A stretch of DNA of 64,000 nt, from the NCBI RefSeq assembly GCF_000350165.1, contig NZ_CAUI01000005.1, positions 620,001 through 684,000 of the forward strand, written 5' to 3'. Source of the DNA: Halanaerobium saccharolyticum subsp. saccharolyticum DSM 6643 (GTDB taxonomy: Bacteria; Bacillota; Halanaerobiia; Halanaerobiales; Halanaerobiaceae). The notes under the pieces are model-generated. The model was not told where the DNA came from. It searched no databases and saw only the letters and a program-made list of their open reading frames with translations. Both the position numbers and the translations under genes were made by a program. Shown in pieces: positions 39,279-48,838 of this stretch (position 1 is its first letter; every line of letters starts with the position of its first letter).

Positions 39279-40667
39279 ATGGTACTGTTCATGTCTTATC
39301 TACCACTTTGGAAAGAAGCTTTAACTCTTGCCTGGCCGGTAATGCTAAATCACATATTTACTACAGCAATGAGAACAACAGATATGATATTAATGGGGTA
39401 TTTTGGTCCGGCTGCAGTTACCGCTGTTGGACTGGGAGATGTCTGGGAAAGTATCATTTTAAGAATTGCACTTGGTTTGGGAACCGGGAGTATTTCCTTA
39501 ATTTCTCAAGAAAGCGGAACAAATACGGCTGCTGCAGAGGCCAATAAAGATACAATATTGTCTCAGGTAATTTTAATTTCATTTATTATCGGAATTCCTT
39601 TTGTTTTTATCGCTTTCTTTTTTGCAGAAAAAATGATTTCGATACTGGGGGCTGCGCCTAGAGTTATAGAGCTTGGAGCTCAGTATCTTTTAATAATTTT
39701 TGCAGCCGCTCCTTTTAGAATCATTGCAATTGTTGCTGCTAGGGCCCTGCAGGGAAGTGGAGATACCAGAACGCCAATGGTTGTCGAGATTTTTTCAAAC
39801 TTGATTAACATTATTTTGTCAGTTGGATTATCTCTGGGAATTGGGATTTTTCCTCAAATTGGTGTGCCTGGGGTAGGTATCGGAACCTTTACTGCTAAAA
39901 CAATGTCAGCGATTATATATATTTTAATTTTTTTAAGTCCTAAAAGTGAATTTAATTTAAAAAACCCTATCAAAAATTTTAATTTTATTTTAATTAAACA
40001 ATTATTTAAAGTAAGTTCACCTAAAATTGCTCAAGGGCTTTATCAAAGTTTTATTACTTTTCCTTTTAATTCTATTGTACTTCTTTTTGGAACAGAAGCT
40101 GCAGCCGCCTACCACATCGCTCGTAGAGTTTTCCAACAGTTGATAGCGCCAATGCACCGCTCATATTATACGGTAACTGCTATTTTGAGCGGACAAAAAA
40201 TTGGGGCAGCTAAAATAGAAGAAAGCAAAAAAACAGTTGAGGCGATGTTAATTTTGACAATTGTATCTATTGGAAGTTTTTCACTTTTAATCTATTTTGG
40301 ATCACCTGATTTAGTTAGATTATTTGGTGATAATCCAGAAACCTTAAAAATTGCTGTTCGATTTTTAAAAGCCTTAAGCCTTGGAGGGCCAGTTATTACT
40401 ATTTATGGAGTTTTAGCCGGTCATTTAAATGGGGCTGGAAATACTAATTCAGCTTTTTTTGCAAATGTGATCTCCCAAACTTTATTAAAACTTGCTTTGG
40501 CTTATTTACTTGCTGTATATTTTGAGCTTGGATTACTTGGTATTTTAATAGCTCTTCCAGCTGATTTTTTTGGTCGAGCAATCTGGGTAGGAAGAAAATA
40601 TTTAAGTAATGACTGGATAGCCGAAGCTGATATTCTAATTTCTGAAAGAAGAAAATATAGTAATTAA
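39279..40667 (+). CDS. MATE family multidrug exporter
   Basis: 462 residues with about 12 membrane helices in two repeats. The family-like helix-1 region is WKEALTLAWPVMLNHIF, and the repeat loop ALQGSGDTRTP recurs as LNGAGNTNS in the second half. These proteins export cationic drugs or metabolites using sodium or proton gradients. ATG 39279 follows AGGAG. No regulator is adjacent. Confidence 0.9.
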   Translation: MVLFMSYLPLWKEALTLAWPVMLNHIFTTAMRTTDMILMGYFGPAAVTAVGLGDVWESIILRIALGLGTGSISLISQESGTNTAAAEANKDTILSQVILISFIIGIPFVFIAFFFAEKMISILGAAPRVIELGAQYLLIIFAAAPFRIIAIVAARALQGSGDTRTPMVVEIFSNLINIILSVGLSLGIGIFPQIGVPGVGIGTFTAKTMSAIIYILIFLSPKSEFNLKNPIKNFNFILIKQLFKVSSPKIAQGLYQSFITFPFNSIVLLFGTEAAAAYHIARRVFQQLIAPMHRSYYTVTAILSGQKIGAAKIEESKKTVEAMLILTIVSIGSFSLLIYFGSPDLVRLFGDNPETLKIAVRFLKALSLGGPVITIYGVLAGHLNGAGNTNSAFFANVISQTLLKLALAYLLAVYFELGLLGILIALPADFFGRAIWVGRKYLSNDWIAEADILISERRKYSN

Positions 40668-40715
40668 TGCAGGTTAAAATGGTTTTAGATAGAATTATAT
40701 AACGAGGTGAAAATA

Positions 40716-41219
40716 GTGGATTTTAAGCAGACTGAAATAAAAGATATTCCTCAGATAATGGAGATTATAAAAGCTGCTCAAAATTATTTAAAGAGTAAAG
40801 GCATTGATCAGTGGCAGAATAATTATCCAAACTCTGAAACACTAAAAGAAGATATAAAAAATAATAATTCCTATATTATTACAGATGGAGATAAAATTAT
40901 TGCAGTCGCAGCAATAATTTTTGGTGATGATCCTACTTACGATTATATAGAAGGTGGCAAATGGTTGAGTTCAGGCAATTATGGAGTTATTCATCGAGCA
41001 GCAGTTATAAAAGAATATAAGGGGCGAGGTATTGCCTCAGAAATATTTTCACAAACTTTTGAGTTTGCAAAAAAGAGAGGGATTACAAGTATTCGAATTG
41101 ATACACATCCAGATAATGAAGCGATGAAGCGGGCAATAAAAAAAGAAAAATTTAATTATTGTGGTATTATTTATACAGAATCTGGTGGTAAAAGATTAGC
41201 TTATGAAAAAATATTATAA
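40716..41219 (+). CDS. GNAT family N-acetyltransferase
   Basis: 167 residues. The acetyl-CoA motif is visible as IHRAAVIKEYKGRGIASEIF, followed by IRIDTHPDNEAMKRAIKK. Start is GTG 40716 after GAGG; GTG 40707 falls in the ribosome site. Substrate unknown. It lies 48 bases after the MATE gene and 54 before fbp. Confidence 0.85.
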   Translation: MDFKQTEIKDIPQIMEIIKAAQNYLKSKGIDQWQNNYPNSETLKEDIKNNNSYIITDGDKIIAVAAIIFGDDPTYDYIEGGKWLSSGNYGVIHRAAVIKEYKGRGIASEIFSQTFEFAKKRGITSIRIDTHPDNEAMKRAIKKEKFNYCGIIYTESGGKRLAYEKIL

Positions 41220-41273
41220 TTTTTAAAGAAAAATAAAATATAGTTATTTTATCGTCTTAGAAAGGAGAATTTA

Positions 41274-43226
41274 ATGAAAGATTTAAAGTACCTAAAACTT
41301 TTATCAGAACAGTTTCCAAACATTCCTGAAGTTAGTACTGAAATTATTAACTTGAAGGCTATTTTAAACCTACCAAAAAGCACTGAACACTTTTTAACTG
41401 ACTTACATGGAGAAGCTGAGGCTTTTAAATATATGTTAAAAACAGCTTCTGGTGTTATTGAATATAAGATAGATCAAATTTTTGGCGATGAATTAAAAGA
41501 TACTGAAAAAAGAGAGCTGGCAACTTTAATTTTTTATCCTAAATCAAAGATGAAAGAACTAGATGAAAGAGGTGGGATACCACCGGAATGGTATAAAGAA
41601 GCCTTAGATTATATGGTGCGTATTTCTCAAGAAGTTTCTTCGATCTATACCAGATCAAAGGTTAGAAAAGCTTTACCAGAAAAATTTGCTTATATTATCG
41701 AGGAGCTGCTGCATATTAAAGTATGTGATCCCAATAAAAAAGATTATAAAAATCAAATTTTGACAACTATAATTGAGGTTGGACAGGCTAAAGATTTTAT
41801 TATAGCATTATCAGAGTTAATTCAGAGTTTTGCAGTTGATAAACTCCATATTATCGGTGATATTTATGATCGAGGACCTTCTCCAGATATTATTATGGAT
41901 GTTTTAAAATCACATCATAATGTTGATATTCAGTGGGGAAATCATGATATTTTATGGATGGGAGCTGCTCTGGGACAAAAATCTTTAGTTGCTACAGCTT
42001 TAAGGATTGCTCTACGTTATGGCAATTTAGAATTTTTAGAAGAAAGATATGGAGTTAATATGAGGCCTCTGGCAAGATTTGCGATGAACTATTATCCTGA
42101 TCCAGATCCAGAATTATTCAATCCTCATCTGATTGATAGAGAATTAGATGAAAATGAAATTAAAATAATGTCTCAAATGCAGAAAGCTATTGCAATAATT
42201 CAATTTAAACTGGAAGGACAGCTAATTAAAAAACATCCTGAATTTAAAATGAATGAAGCCCTATATTTAGAAAAAATTGATTATGATAACTATATTTTAA
42301 AGTTAAACGGAAAAGAATATGAATTAACTGATCAAGACCTACCAACAATTGTTGCCGAGGATCCTTATTGCTTAAGTGGCTGGGAAGAAGAAGTTATAAA
42401 TCAGTTAAGTTATTCTTTTAGAAATAATGATAAACTACAGGAAGACATTAGATATTTATTTAATAATGGCAGTATGTATAAAGAATACAATGGTAATCTT
42501 TTATATCACGGCTGTATTCCAATGACAGAAGAGGGAGAGTTTTCTACAATTAAGGTTGATGGTGAAACCTATAGTGGCAAAAAATTAATGGACTTTTTTG
42601 ATGATATTGTGCGGCGCAGCTATTCAAGTCAAAAAGAAGATGCTGACTTTAAAGATTGGCTTTGGTATCTCTGGCGCGGAGAGTATTCACCTTTATTTGG
42701 TAAGGATCGGATGACAACGTTTTTAAGATACTTTACAGATGAAGATGAGCCAGCACTTTATCAGGAAAATAAAAATCCATATTATCAGGCTCGCGAAAAC
42801 GAAGATATTTGCAAAAAAATACTTTCAGAATTTGAACTAGATACTGAACACGGTCATATTATTAACGGCCATACACCTGTAGCTCAGAAAAAAGGCGAAA
42901 GTCCTATTAAAGGTAATGGAAGACTGCTTGTTATTGATGGAGGTATATCTGCTGCTTATCACGAAAAAACCGGGATAGCAGGTTACACTTTAACCTACAG
43001 TAATACCAAAATGCGTTTAATTTCGCATGAGCCATTTATCAGTAAAAAAGAAGCTCTGCATAAAGACAGCAGAGATACTATTTCTGCAGTAGAAGTATTA
43101 AAGTTTGATAAGCCGCAAAAGATAGCTGATACAGATATTGGAGAAAAATTAAGTGAAGATGTTAAATATTTAATGCAGCTGCTGGAAGCCTATCAAGATG
43201 GTATTATTAAAGAAAAATATAATTAG
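41274..43226 (+). CDS. fbp: Fructose-1,6-bisphosphatase, class III
   Basis: 650 residues, the Firmicute-type Fbp. Metallophosphoesterase motifs are TDLHGEAEAF, GDIYDRGPSPD and WGNHDILWMGAA, with DGGISAAYHEKTGIAG and INGHTPV in the second half. It hydrolyses fructose 1,6-bisphosphate in gluconeogenesis. ATG 41274 follows AAAGGAG. A complex terminator lies 42 bases after the stop. Confidence 0.95.
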   Translation: MKDLKYLKLLSEQFPNIPEVSTEIINLKAILNLPKSTEHFLTDLHGEAEAFKYMLKTASGVIEYKIDQIFGDELKDTEKRELATLIFYPKSKMKELDERGGIPPEWYKEALDYMVRISQEVSSIYTRSKVRKALPEKFAYIIEELLHIKVCDPNKKDYKNQILTTIIEVGQAKDFIIALSELIQSFAVDKLHIIGDIYDRGPSPDIIMDVLKSHHNVDIQWGNHDILWMGAALGQKSLVATALRIALRYGNLEFLEERYGVNMRPLARFAMNYYPDPDPELFNPHLIDRELDENEIKIMSQMQKAIAIIQFKLEGQLIKKHPEFKMNEALYLEKIDYDNYILKLNGKEYELTDQDLPTIVAEDPYCLSGWEEEVINQLSYSFRNNDKLQEDIRYLFNNGSMYKEYNGNLLYHGCIPMTEEGEFSTIKVDGETYSGKKLMDFFDDIVRRSYSSQKEDADFKDWLWYLWRGEYSPLFGKDRMTTFLRYFTDEDEPALYQENKNPYYQARENEDICKKILSEFELDTEHGHIINGHTPVAQKKGESPIKGNGRLLVIDGGISAAYHEKTGIAGYTLTYSNTKMRLISHEPFISKKEALHKDSRDTISAVEVLKFDKPQKIADTDIGEKLSEDVKYLMQLLEAYQDGIIKEKYN

Positions 43227-43267
43227 AATTTTATTAAATTATTTACAGTAAAAATAAATTTTAGCTG

Positions 43268-43343
43268 AAGACCAGAGGATACTGCTTTAAAATAGCAGGT
43301 AGGAGATTATTTAAAAACTCCTGCAAATCCTCTGGTCTTTTTT
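43268..43343 (+). terminator. Branched (three-way) terminator after fbp
   Basis: An outer 13-bp stem AAGACCAGAGGAT (43268-43280) / ATCCTCTGGTCTT (43327-43339) encloses two smaller hairpins, CTGCT/AGCAG (43282-43298) and AGGAG/CTCCT (43301-43322). A T run follows. It is longer and more branched than an ordinary terminator. Confidence 0.75.
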
Positions 43344-43463
43344 ATGTATATTCCAGATCAAAGTAAAAAAAATATCAACTTTTAATAATTTAAAGGATTA
43401 AAAAATTGGAATGAAATAAATAAAAGCAACATTGATATAAAAGACAAAATTGAAGATTATAAA

Positions 43464-43502
43464 TTCTGTCATTTATTATAGATGACAGAACTATTTTTCT
43501 TT
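43464..43502 (+). terminator. Hairpin with T-rich tail
   Basis: TTCTGTCAT (43464-43472) pairs with ATGACAGAA (43482-43490), followed by CTATTTTTCTTTT. It could end a short transcript beginning after the fbp terminator. No reading frame of note lies in between. Confidence 0.5.
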
Positions 43503-43665
43503 TCCTTGTTATTTAAGCAGTTAAGGAATAAAATTAACTTAGAAATTAAGAAGTCGAATAAAATAATTCTGCACATAAGTGACATAATTTAATAAGAGCA
43601 GTATAACTTGATAATTTAAACTTTCTTAATTTTGAAAATTAGTAATTATCAGTTTTTAATTAAAA

Positions 43666-43679
43666 CTTTTGGCCAAAAG
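43666..43679. promoter_or_regulatory. 14-bp palindrome overlapping the mtlR-like ribosome site
   Basis: CTTTTGGCCAAAAG is a perfect palindrome directly upstream of the start at 43691; its right end overlaps the AAAAGGAG ribosome site. It may be an operator. The gap from 43227 holds nothing else but AT-rich sequence and the two hairpins noted. Confidence 0.4.
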
Positions 43680-43690
43680 GAGTATTTACT

Positions 43691-45787
43691 ATGAAAATTA
43701 GTTCTAGAACTAAAAAGATTATCAAAATTCTAATTGAAAATGATGATTATATTGTGACTGATCAAATTGCAGAACAACTGGAAGTAAGTACCAGAACAAT
43801 ATTAAGAGAACTGAAAAAAGTAGAAAAATGGCTGCAAAAAAATAATGTTTTACTGGATAAAAAGAAGGGTACAGGTATTAGATTAAACTGCAGTTCAAAA
43901 GAAAAAAGAAGAATTAATGAGATTCTAGAATTTCAAAGTGTGGATAAACATTATTCACCAGATGAAAGAAAAATGATTATTTTAGCAGAACTTCTTAAAG
44001 ATCAAAGGCCAAATAAATTATATGCCTTTACCAGAATCTGCAATGTTTCGGAAGCCACAATCAGCAATGATTTAGATGAGATTGAAAATTGGGTTGAAGA
44101 TTATCAGTTAAAACTGATCAGAAAACCAGGTTTGGGTGTTTATCTTAAAGGTAGAGAAAGAGATATTCGAAAGGCCAGCATCAATCTTCTCTATCAAAAT
44201 TTTAATTTAGAAGAAATATTACTGCTGTTACAGGATAAATATTCTGAAAAAGAGCAGTCATTAAGAAAAACTCTTTCTAAAAATAGACTATTAAACTTAA
44301 TTGGACTTGATACAATAAACCTTTTAGATGATTATATTAAGGAACTAGAAAAAAATATGAACTACAGGCTGGCTGATGACTCATATGCGGCTTTAATGGT
44401 TCATCTTGCAATTGCTTTAAAAAGAATTAAAGATGGAGATCAGATTATAATAGATCAAAAACTTTTAGAAAATATTAGATCAAATGATGAATTTTTAATA
44501 GCTAGAAATTTAGTCAACTCTATTGCGGCTGCATTTAATGTAGAAATTCCAGAAGCAGAAGTTGCTTATGTGACAATGCATTTAATGGGCAGCAAAGGTA
44601 GAGGTGGAATTTATAATGACGAAATTTCAATGACAGAAGATTATCATTTAGTCTATATTACCAGAAAAATGATTGAAGAAGCTGAAATTGAATTAGGAAT
44701 CTATTTAGAAGATGATGAAGAACTTTTAATTGGATTGGTTCGTCATTTAGAGCCTACAATTAATAGAATAAAATTAAATTTAGATATTCGCAATCCACTT
44801 TTAGAAGAAATAAAAGAAAAATACAGCAAATTATTTGAAGTATCAAAAAAATGTGCTGCTATTTTGGCAAAAGAGGAAGGGATTGAAGTGCCAGAATCTG
44901 AAGCAGCATATATTGCAATGCATCTTGGATCAGCAGTTGAAAGAAAGAGTAAACCTCAGCAAAAATTTAGGGCCGCTGTTGCCTGTACCAGTGGAATTGG
45001 GGCTTCAAGGCTTCTGGCTTCAAGGCTTAACAAGGAATTTAAAAATATTGAAGTGACTTTCTTGATTTCAACTCTGGATTTCAACAATCAAGAAATAGAA
45101 GAATTAAATTTAGATTTAATAATATCTACAGTAGCAATTCCCGAAAGTAAGATTCCTGTAATTGTGGTAAATCCACTGCTAAATGAAAAACAACAGCAGG
45201 AAATCAATGATTTTCTCTTAAATCACCCGGCAAAAAAAAGAAATAGAAGTGAAAAAATAACTTTAAAAGAAAAACTAGAAATGATTAATAACTATAATCA
45301 AGGAATTTTAGAAGTTTTAAATAATTTCCAGCTTAAAAATGATTATCACTATGTAGATAATAATAAATTAATTAAAGATGCTGGTCAAATGCTGGCAGCT
45401 TCGGAGCTCAGAAGAAAGGAAATTGAAAAAGACTTAAGTTTAAGAGAAGAAAAAGGAAGTACAATATTAAAACACAATCAGATTATGCTTTTACACTGTC
45501 AGAGTAGAGCAGTAAAGGAGTTATACTTTTCGGTAATTAGACCAAAGAATAGTTTTCAAGTTTCGGCTGAAAATGGTGAAATGACAAAAATCAAAATTGT
45601 GATTCTAATGGCAGCTCCACTTAAAGGTAGTACCCAAGGAAGAGAAGTTTTGAGTGAAATTAGTCATTTGCTAATTGAAAATCGAAATTTTATTGATGCT
45701 GTAAATAGGGGTAGTAGAGAAGATATTTATTATGATCTTGCAGAGCATTTTGATTATTTTTTACAGCAAAAAAGTACTGTTAAATAG
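43691..45787 (+). CDS. MtlR/BglG-type PRD transcriptional activator
   Basis: 698 residues in the order HTH, second helix region, PRD1 (VHLAIALKRI), PRD2 (VRHLEPTI, IAMHLGSAVE), EIIB-like domain (AVACTSGIGASRLLA with its cysteine) and EIIA-like domain (LLHCQSRAVKEL with its histidine). In the Bacillus MtlR family, phosphorylation of these residues by the PTS tells the activator whether sugar is present. It is followed 18 bases later by the EIICBA gene, so it most likely controls that transporter and the genes after it. Confidence 0.9.
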   Translation: MKISSRTKKIIKILIENDDYIVTDQIAEQLEVSTRTILRELKKVEKWLQKNNVLLDKKKGTGIRLNCSSKEKRRINEILEFQSVDKHYSPDERKMIILAELLKDQRPNKLYAFTRICNVSEATISNDLDEIENWVEDYQLKLIRKPGLGVYLKGRERDIRKASINLLYQNFNLEEILLLLQDKYSEKEQSLRKTLSKNRLLNLIGLDTINLLDDYIKELEKNMNYRLADDSYAALMVHLAIALKRIKDGDQIIIDQKLLENIRSNDEFLIARNLVNSIAAAFNVEIPEAEVAYVTMHLMGSKGRGGIYNDEISMTEDYHLVYITRKMIEEAEIELGIYLEDDEELLIGLVRHLEPTINRIKLNLDIRNPLLEEIKEKYSKLFEVSKKCAAILAKEEGIEVPESEAAYIAMHLGSAVERKSKPQQKFRAAVACTSGIGASRLLASRLNKEFKNIEVTFLISTLDFNNQEIEELNLDLIISTVAIPESKIPVIVVNPLLNEKQQQEINDFLLNHPAKKRNRSEKITLKEKLEMINNYNQGILEVLNNFQLKNDYHYVDNNKLIKDAGQMLAASELRRKEIEKDLSLREEKGSTILKHNQIMLLHCQSRAVKELYFSVIRPKNSFQVSAENGEMTKIKIVILMAAPLKGSTQGREVLSEISHLLIENRNFIDAVNRGSREDIYYDLAEHFDYFLQQKSTVK

Positions 45788-45805
45788 CACAAGGAGGAAA
45801 ATTAA

Positions 45806-47719
45806 ATGCAAAAAAGTAGTTTTCAAAATAAAGTTCAGAGTTTTGGAAGGTTTTTAAGTGGAATGGTAATGCCTAATATTGGTGCTTTTATCGCCTGGGG
45901 TTTAATTACAGCTTTCTTTATTCCAACAGGGTGGATACCAAATGAAGGTCTGGCAGGTCTTGTTGGACCAATGATCACCTATTTATTACCTCTTTTAATA
46001 GCTTTTTCTGGTGGGCGTCTGGTTGCCGGAATTAGGGGTGGAGTAATTGGTGCAGTAGCTACTATGGGTGTTATTGTTGGTTCTGACATTCCAATGTTTA
46101 TTGGAGCAATGGTTATGGGGCCATTTGGTGGTTGGACTATTAAAAAAGTTGATCAAATATTTGAAGGTAAAATTAAGTCCGGTTTTGAAATGCTGGTTAA
46201 TAACTTTTCAGCTGGTATAGTTGGTGGCCTACTGGCAATATTAGCCTATCAGATTATTGGCCCGGTTGTTGGAGGGTTAAATGAAGCTTTAAGATTAGGA
46301 GTAAATGCATTTGTAAGTCGCGGTTTGTTACCCTTAGCTTCAATCTTTATTGAACCTGCCAAAATTTTATTTTTAAATAATGCCATAAATCATGGTGTTT
46401 TGGGACCTTTAGGAATTCAGGAAGCAGCAGAGACAGGAAAATCAATATTTTTTATGCTGGAAACAAACCCCGGACCTGGACTTGGAATTTTACTAGCATA
46501 TTGGATTTTTGCTAAAGGAATGGTCAAACAATCTGCACCTGGTGCAATTATAATTCATTTCTTTGGCGGAATTCACGAAATTTATTTCCCTTATGTTTTA
46601 ATGAAACCTTCTCTTTTATTAGCAGTTATTGGTGGAGGCGCAAGTGGTATCTTTACATTTAGATTATTTAATACAGGTTTAGTCGCAACACCTTCTCCTG
46701 GTAGTATTTTTGCTTATCTGGCAATGACACCAAGAGGAAATTATTTGGGAGTATTTGCCGGTATTTTAGTTGCAACAGCAGTATCTTTTTTAATTGCTTC
46801 GGCTTTAATTAAAAGATCAGTCGCCAGAGGAGATACCATGGAATTTGAATCTGCTCAGTCTAAGGTGAGAGAACAAAAAGGTAAAGATCTGCACATGGAA
46901 AAAGGAGCAAAAAAAGTAACTGCCTCAGAAGTAAATAAAATTGTTTTTGCCTGTGATGCAGGTATGGGTTCCAGTGCTATGGGAGCAGGTAAATTGCGCA
47001 AGAAAATTGAAGCAGCGGGCTTAGATATTGAAGTTGTTAATAAAGCAATTAATGAAATACCTGAAGATGCTCAAATTGTGATTACTCATCAGAATTTAAC
47101 AAGCAGAGCAAAGGAAAAAGCACCTCAGGCCGAGCATATTTCAATTCAGGATTTTCTACAGACACCAGCCTATGATCAATTAGTTGAAAGATTGACTAGA
47201 GAAGGAGCCGATTCAAAAAAGGAAAGCAAAAATGAAAGTAAAACATTAGAAGAAAAAGAAACTGAGTCCAGTTCATCTAAGTCGGTTTCCTCTAATCAAG
47301 AAATTTTAAAGAAAGAAAATATAAAACTAGGTTTAGATAGTGTTGAAAGAAATGAAGCAATTAAAATGGCAGGAGAACTGCTGGTAGAAAGTGGATATGT
47401 TGATCAAGATTATATTGAAGCAATGCTAGATCGCGAACAAGAAATGACCACCTATATCGGCCAGGGAGTAGCAATTCCTCATGGTGTAGGTAGTGCTAAA
47501 AAGAAAATTAATAAAACAGGAATTTCAATACTTCAATTTCCGGATGGAGTTGATTTTGAAGGAGAAAAGGCTTATCTTGTAATTGCAATTGCTGGTGTTG
47601 GCAATGAACATCTTAAAGTTCTGGCAAATCTTTCTGAATTAATTGAAGAAAATTCCACAGCGGAAAAGCTAAGAACTACAGATGACCTTGATTATTTTTA
47701 TGAAAAATTTACACTATAA
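45806..47719 (+). CDS. mtlA: PTS mannitol-family EIICBA
   Basis: 637 residues. The N-terminal membrane EIIC (about 1-345) has FGRFLSGMVMPNIGAFIAWG and FGGIHEIYFPYVLM. EIIB has C383 in VFACDAGMGSSAMG. A Ser/Glu/Lys-rich linker (about residues 470-505) leads to EIIA with H559 in GQGVAIPHGVG. It takes up and phosphorylates a sugar alcohol; mannitol is the family default but the exact substrate is not fixed by sequence. ATG 45806 follows AAGGAGG. Confidence 0.92.
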   Translation: MQKSSFQNKVQSFGRFLSGMVMPNIGAFIAWGLITAFFIPTGWIPNEGLAGLVGPMITYLLPLLIAFSGGRLVAGIRGGVIGAVATMGVIVGSDIPMFIGAMVMGPFGGWTIKKVDQIFEGKIKSGFEMLVNNFSAGIVGGLLAILAYQIIGPVVGGLNEALRLGVNAFVSRGLLPLASIFIEPAKILFLNNAINHGVLGPLGIQEAAETGKSIFFMLETNPGPGLGILLAYWIFAKGMVKQSAPGAIIIHFFGGIHEIYFPYVLMKPSLLLAVIGGGASGIFTFRLFNTGLVATPSPGSIFAYLAMTPRGNYLGVFAGILVATAVSFLIASALIKRSVARGDTMEFESAQSKVREQKGKDLHMEKGAKKVTASEVNKIVFACDAGMGSSAMGAGKLRKKIEAAGLDIEVVNKAINEIPEDAQIVITHQNLTSRAKEKAPQAEHISIQDFLQTPAYDQLVERLTREGADSKKESKNESKTLEEKETESSSSKSVSSNQEILKKENIKLGLDSVERNEAIKMAGELLVESGYVDQDYIEAMLDREQEMTTYIGQGVAIPHGVGSAKKKINKTGISILQFPDGVDFEGEKAYLVIAIAGVGNEHLKVLANLSELIEENSTAEKLRTTDDLDYFYEKFTL

Positions 47720-47783
47720 TTTATGAAAAATTAACACAATAAAGATAAGCTTAAATTATTATAAAGTAAAAATAAATAATATA

Positions 47784-47844
47784 GCTTCCCTATTTAAGTC
47801 CAGGTCTCAGAAATTAATTTAACCGGGCTATTAAATAGGGGAGC
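47784..47844 (+). promoter_or_regulatory. Long RNA hairpin upstream of the kinase gene
   Basis: GCTTCCCTATTTAA (47784-47797) pairs with TTAAATAGGGGAGC (47831-47844), with one G-T pair. The stem continues with GTCCAGG / CCGGGC (bulged A) around a loop of 18 bases. There is no T run, so it is not a simple terminator. It ends 12 bases before the ribosome site of the kinase gene and may control processing or translation. Confidence 0.6.
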
Positions 47845-47869
47845 AAAACTTAAATAAGGGTTGATAATG

Positions 47870-48799
47870 ATGATTAAAACAGTGACCTTAAATCCAGCAG
47901 TTGATAAGACAATAATAGTTGAGAGCTTTAAAATCAATCATCTCAATAGAATAAAAAAGGTGCATAAGGATGCTGGAGGTAAGGGGATTAATGTTTCTAA
48001 AATGTTAAAAAATTTAGGTCAGCAGAGTACAGCAGCAGGATTTTTAGGTGGAGCAGCAGGTAATTATATTCAAAAAGAAGTTGAAAAGCTTGGAATTAAA
48101 ACTGAATTTATAGAAACTGAAGATGAAACCAGAACAAATACAAAAATGGTGGATCAAATCAATAACACTTTTACTGATTTAAATGAAGCCGGGGCTGATA
48201 TTTCTGAGAAAAATATTTCAGAGTTAAAGAAAAAAATATTTACTGATTTAAAAACTGGAGACATTTTAATTTTGGCAGGTAGTGTACCAGCTGGAATTAA
48301 AAATAATATTTATTCAAAATTGATAACAACTGCTAAAAAAAGAGGTATTAAAACAATATTGGATGCTGATGGAGTTCTTTTTAGAGAAGGAATTAAAGCA
48401 GCTCCAACACTAATTAAACCAAATGAACACGAACTGGCTCTGCATTTTAAAGAGGAATTTAAAGATTTGAAGACAATGATCAGAAAAGCTGAGAGTCTTT
48501 TGGATACGGGAATAGAGATGATTATGTTGTCTTTGGGAAAAGAAGGAGCCATTTTTATTACAGCAGATGATAAATATAAAATCAAGCCATTAAAATTAAA
48601 TGTTAAAAGTACAGTTGGAGCTGGTGATGCAATGGTTGCTGGTCTGGCATATGGCTTAGAAAATGAACTAAAATTAGAAAAAATGCTTAAAACTGCAGCT
48701 GCCTGCAGCAGTGCTACTCTAATTAAAGTGGGTACAGAGATGGGAAGCAGAGAAGATGTAGAAAAACTTAGAAAAGAGATAAAAGTAATGAAATTTTAA
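47870..48799 (+). CDS. fruK: 1-phosphofructokinase-family kinase (PfkB)
   Basis: About 309 residues. MIKTVTLNPAVDKTI and DAGGKGINVSKMLKNLG are FruK/LacC-type openings, and the PfkB catalytic motif is VGAGDAMVAGLA. It phosphorylates fructose 1-phosphate, or possibly tagatose 6-phosphate, to the bisphosphate. ATG 47870 lies 9 bases after AAGGG; ATG 47867 is an alternative. It follows the EIICBA gene and precedes a polyol dehydrogenase. Confidence 0.85.
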   Translation: MIKTVTLNPAVDKTIIVESFKINHLNRIKKVHKDAGGKGINVSKMLKNLGQQSTAAGFLGGAAGNYIQKEVEKLGIKTEFIETEDETRTNTKMVDQINNTFTDLNEAGADISEKNISELKKKIFTDLKTGDILILAGSVPAGIKNNIYSKLITTAKKRGIKTILDADGVLFREGIKAAPTLIKPNEHELALHFKEEFKDLKTMIRKAESLLDTGIEMIMLSLGKEGAIFITADDKYKIKPLKLNVKSTVGAGDAMVAGLAYGLENELKLEKMLKTAAACSSATLIKVGTEMGSREDVEKLRKEIKVMKF

Positions 48800-48838
48800 T
48801 TTTCTCGAAAATTTAAAACTTAAAAAGGATGATTAATA

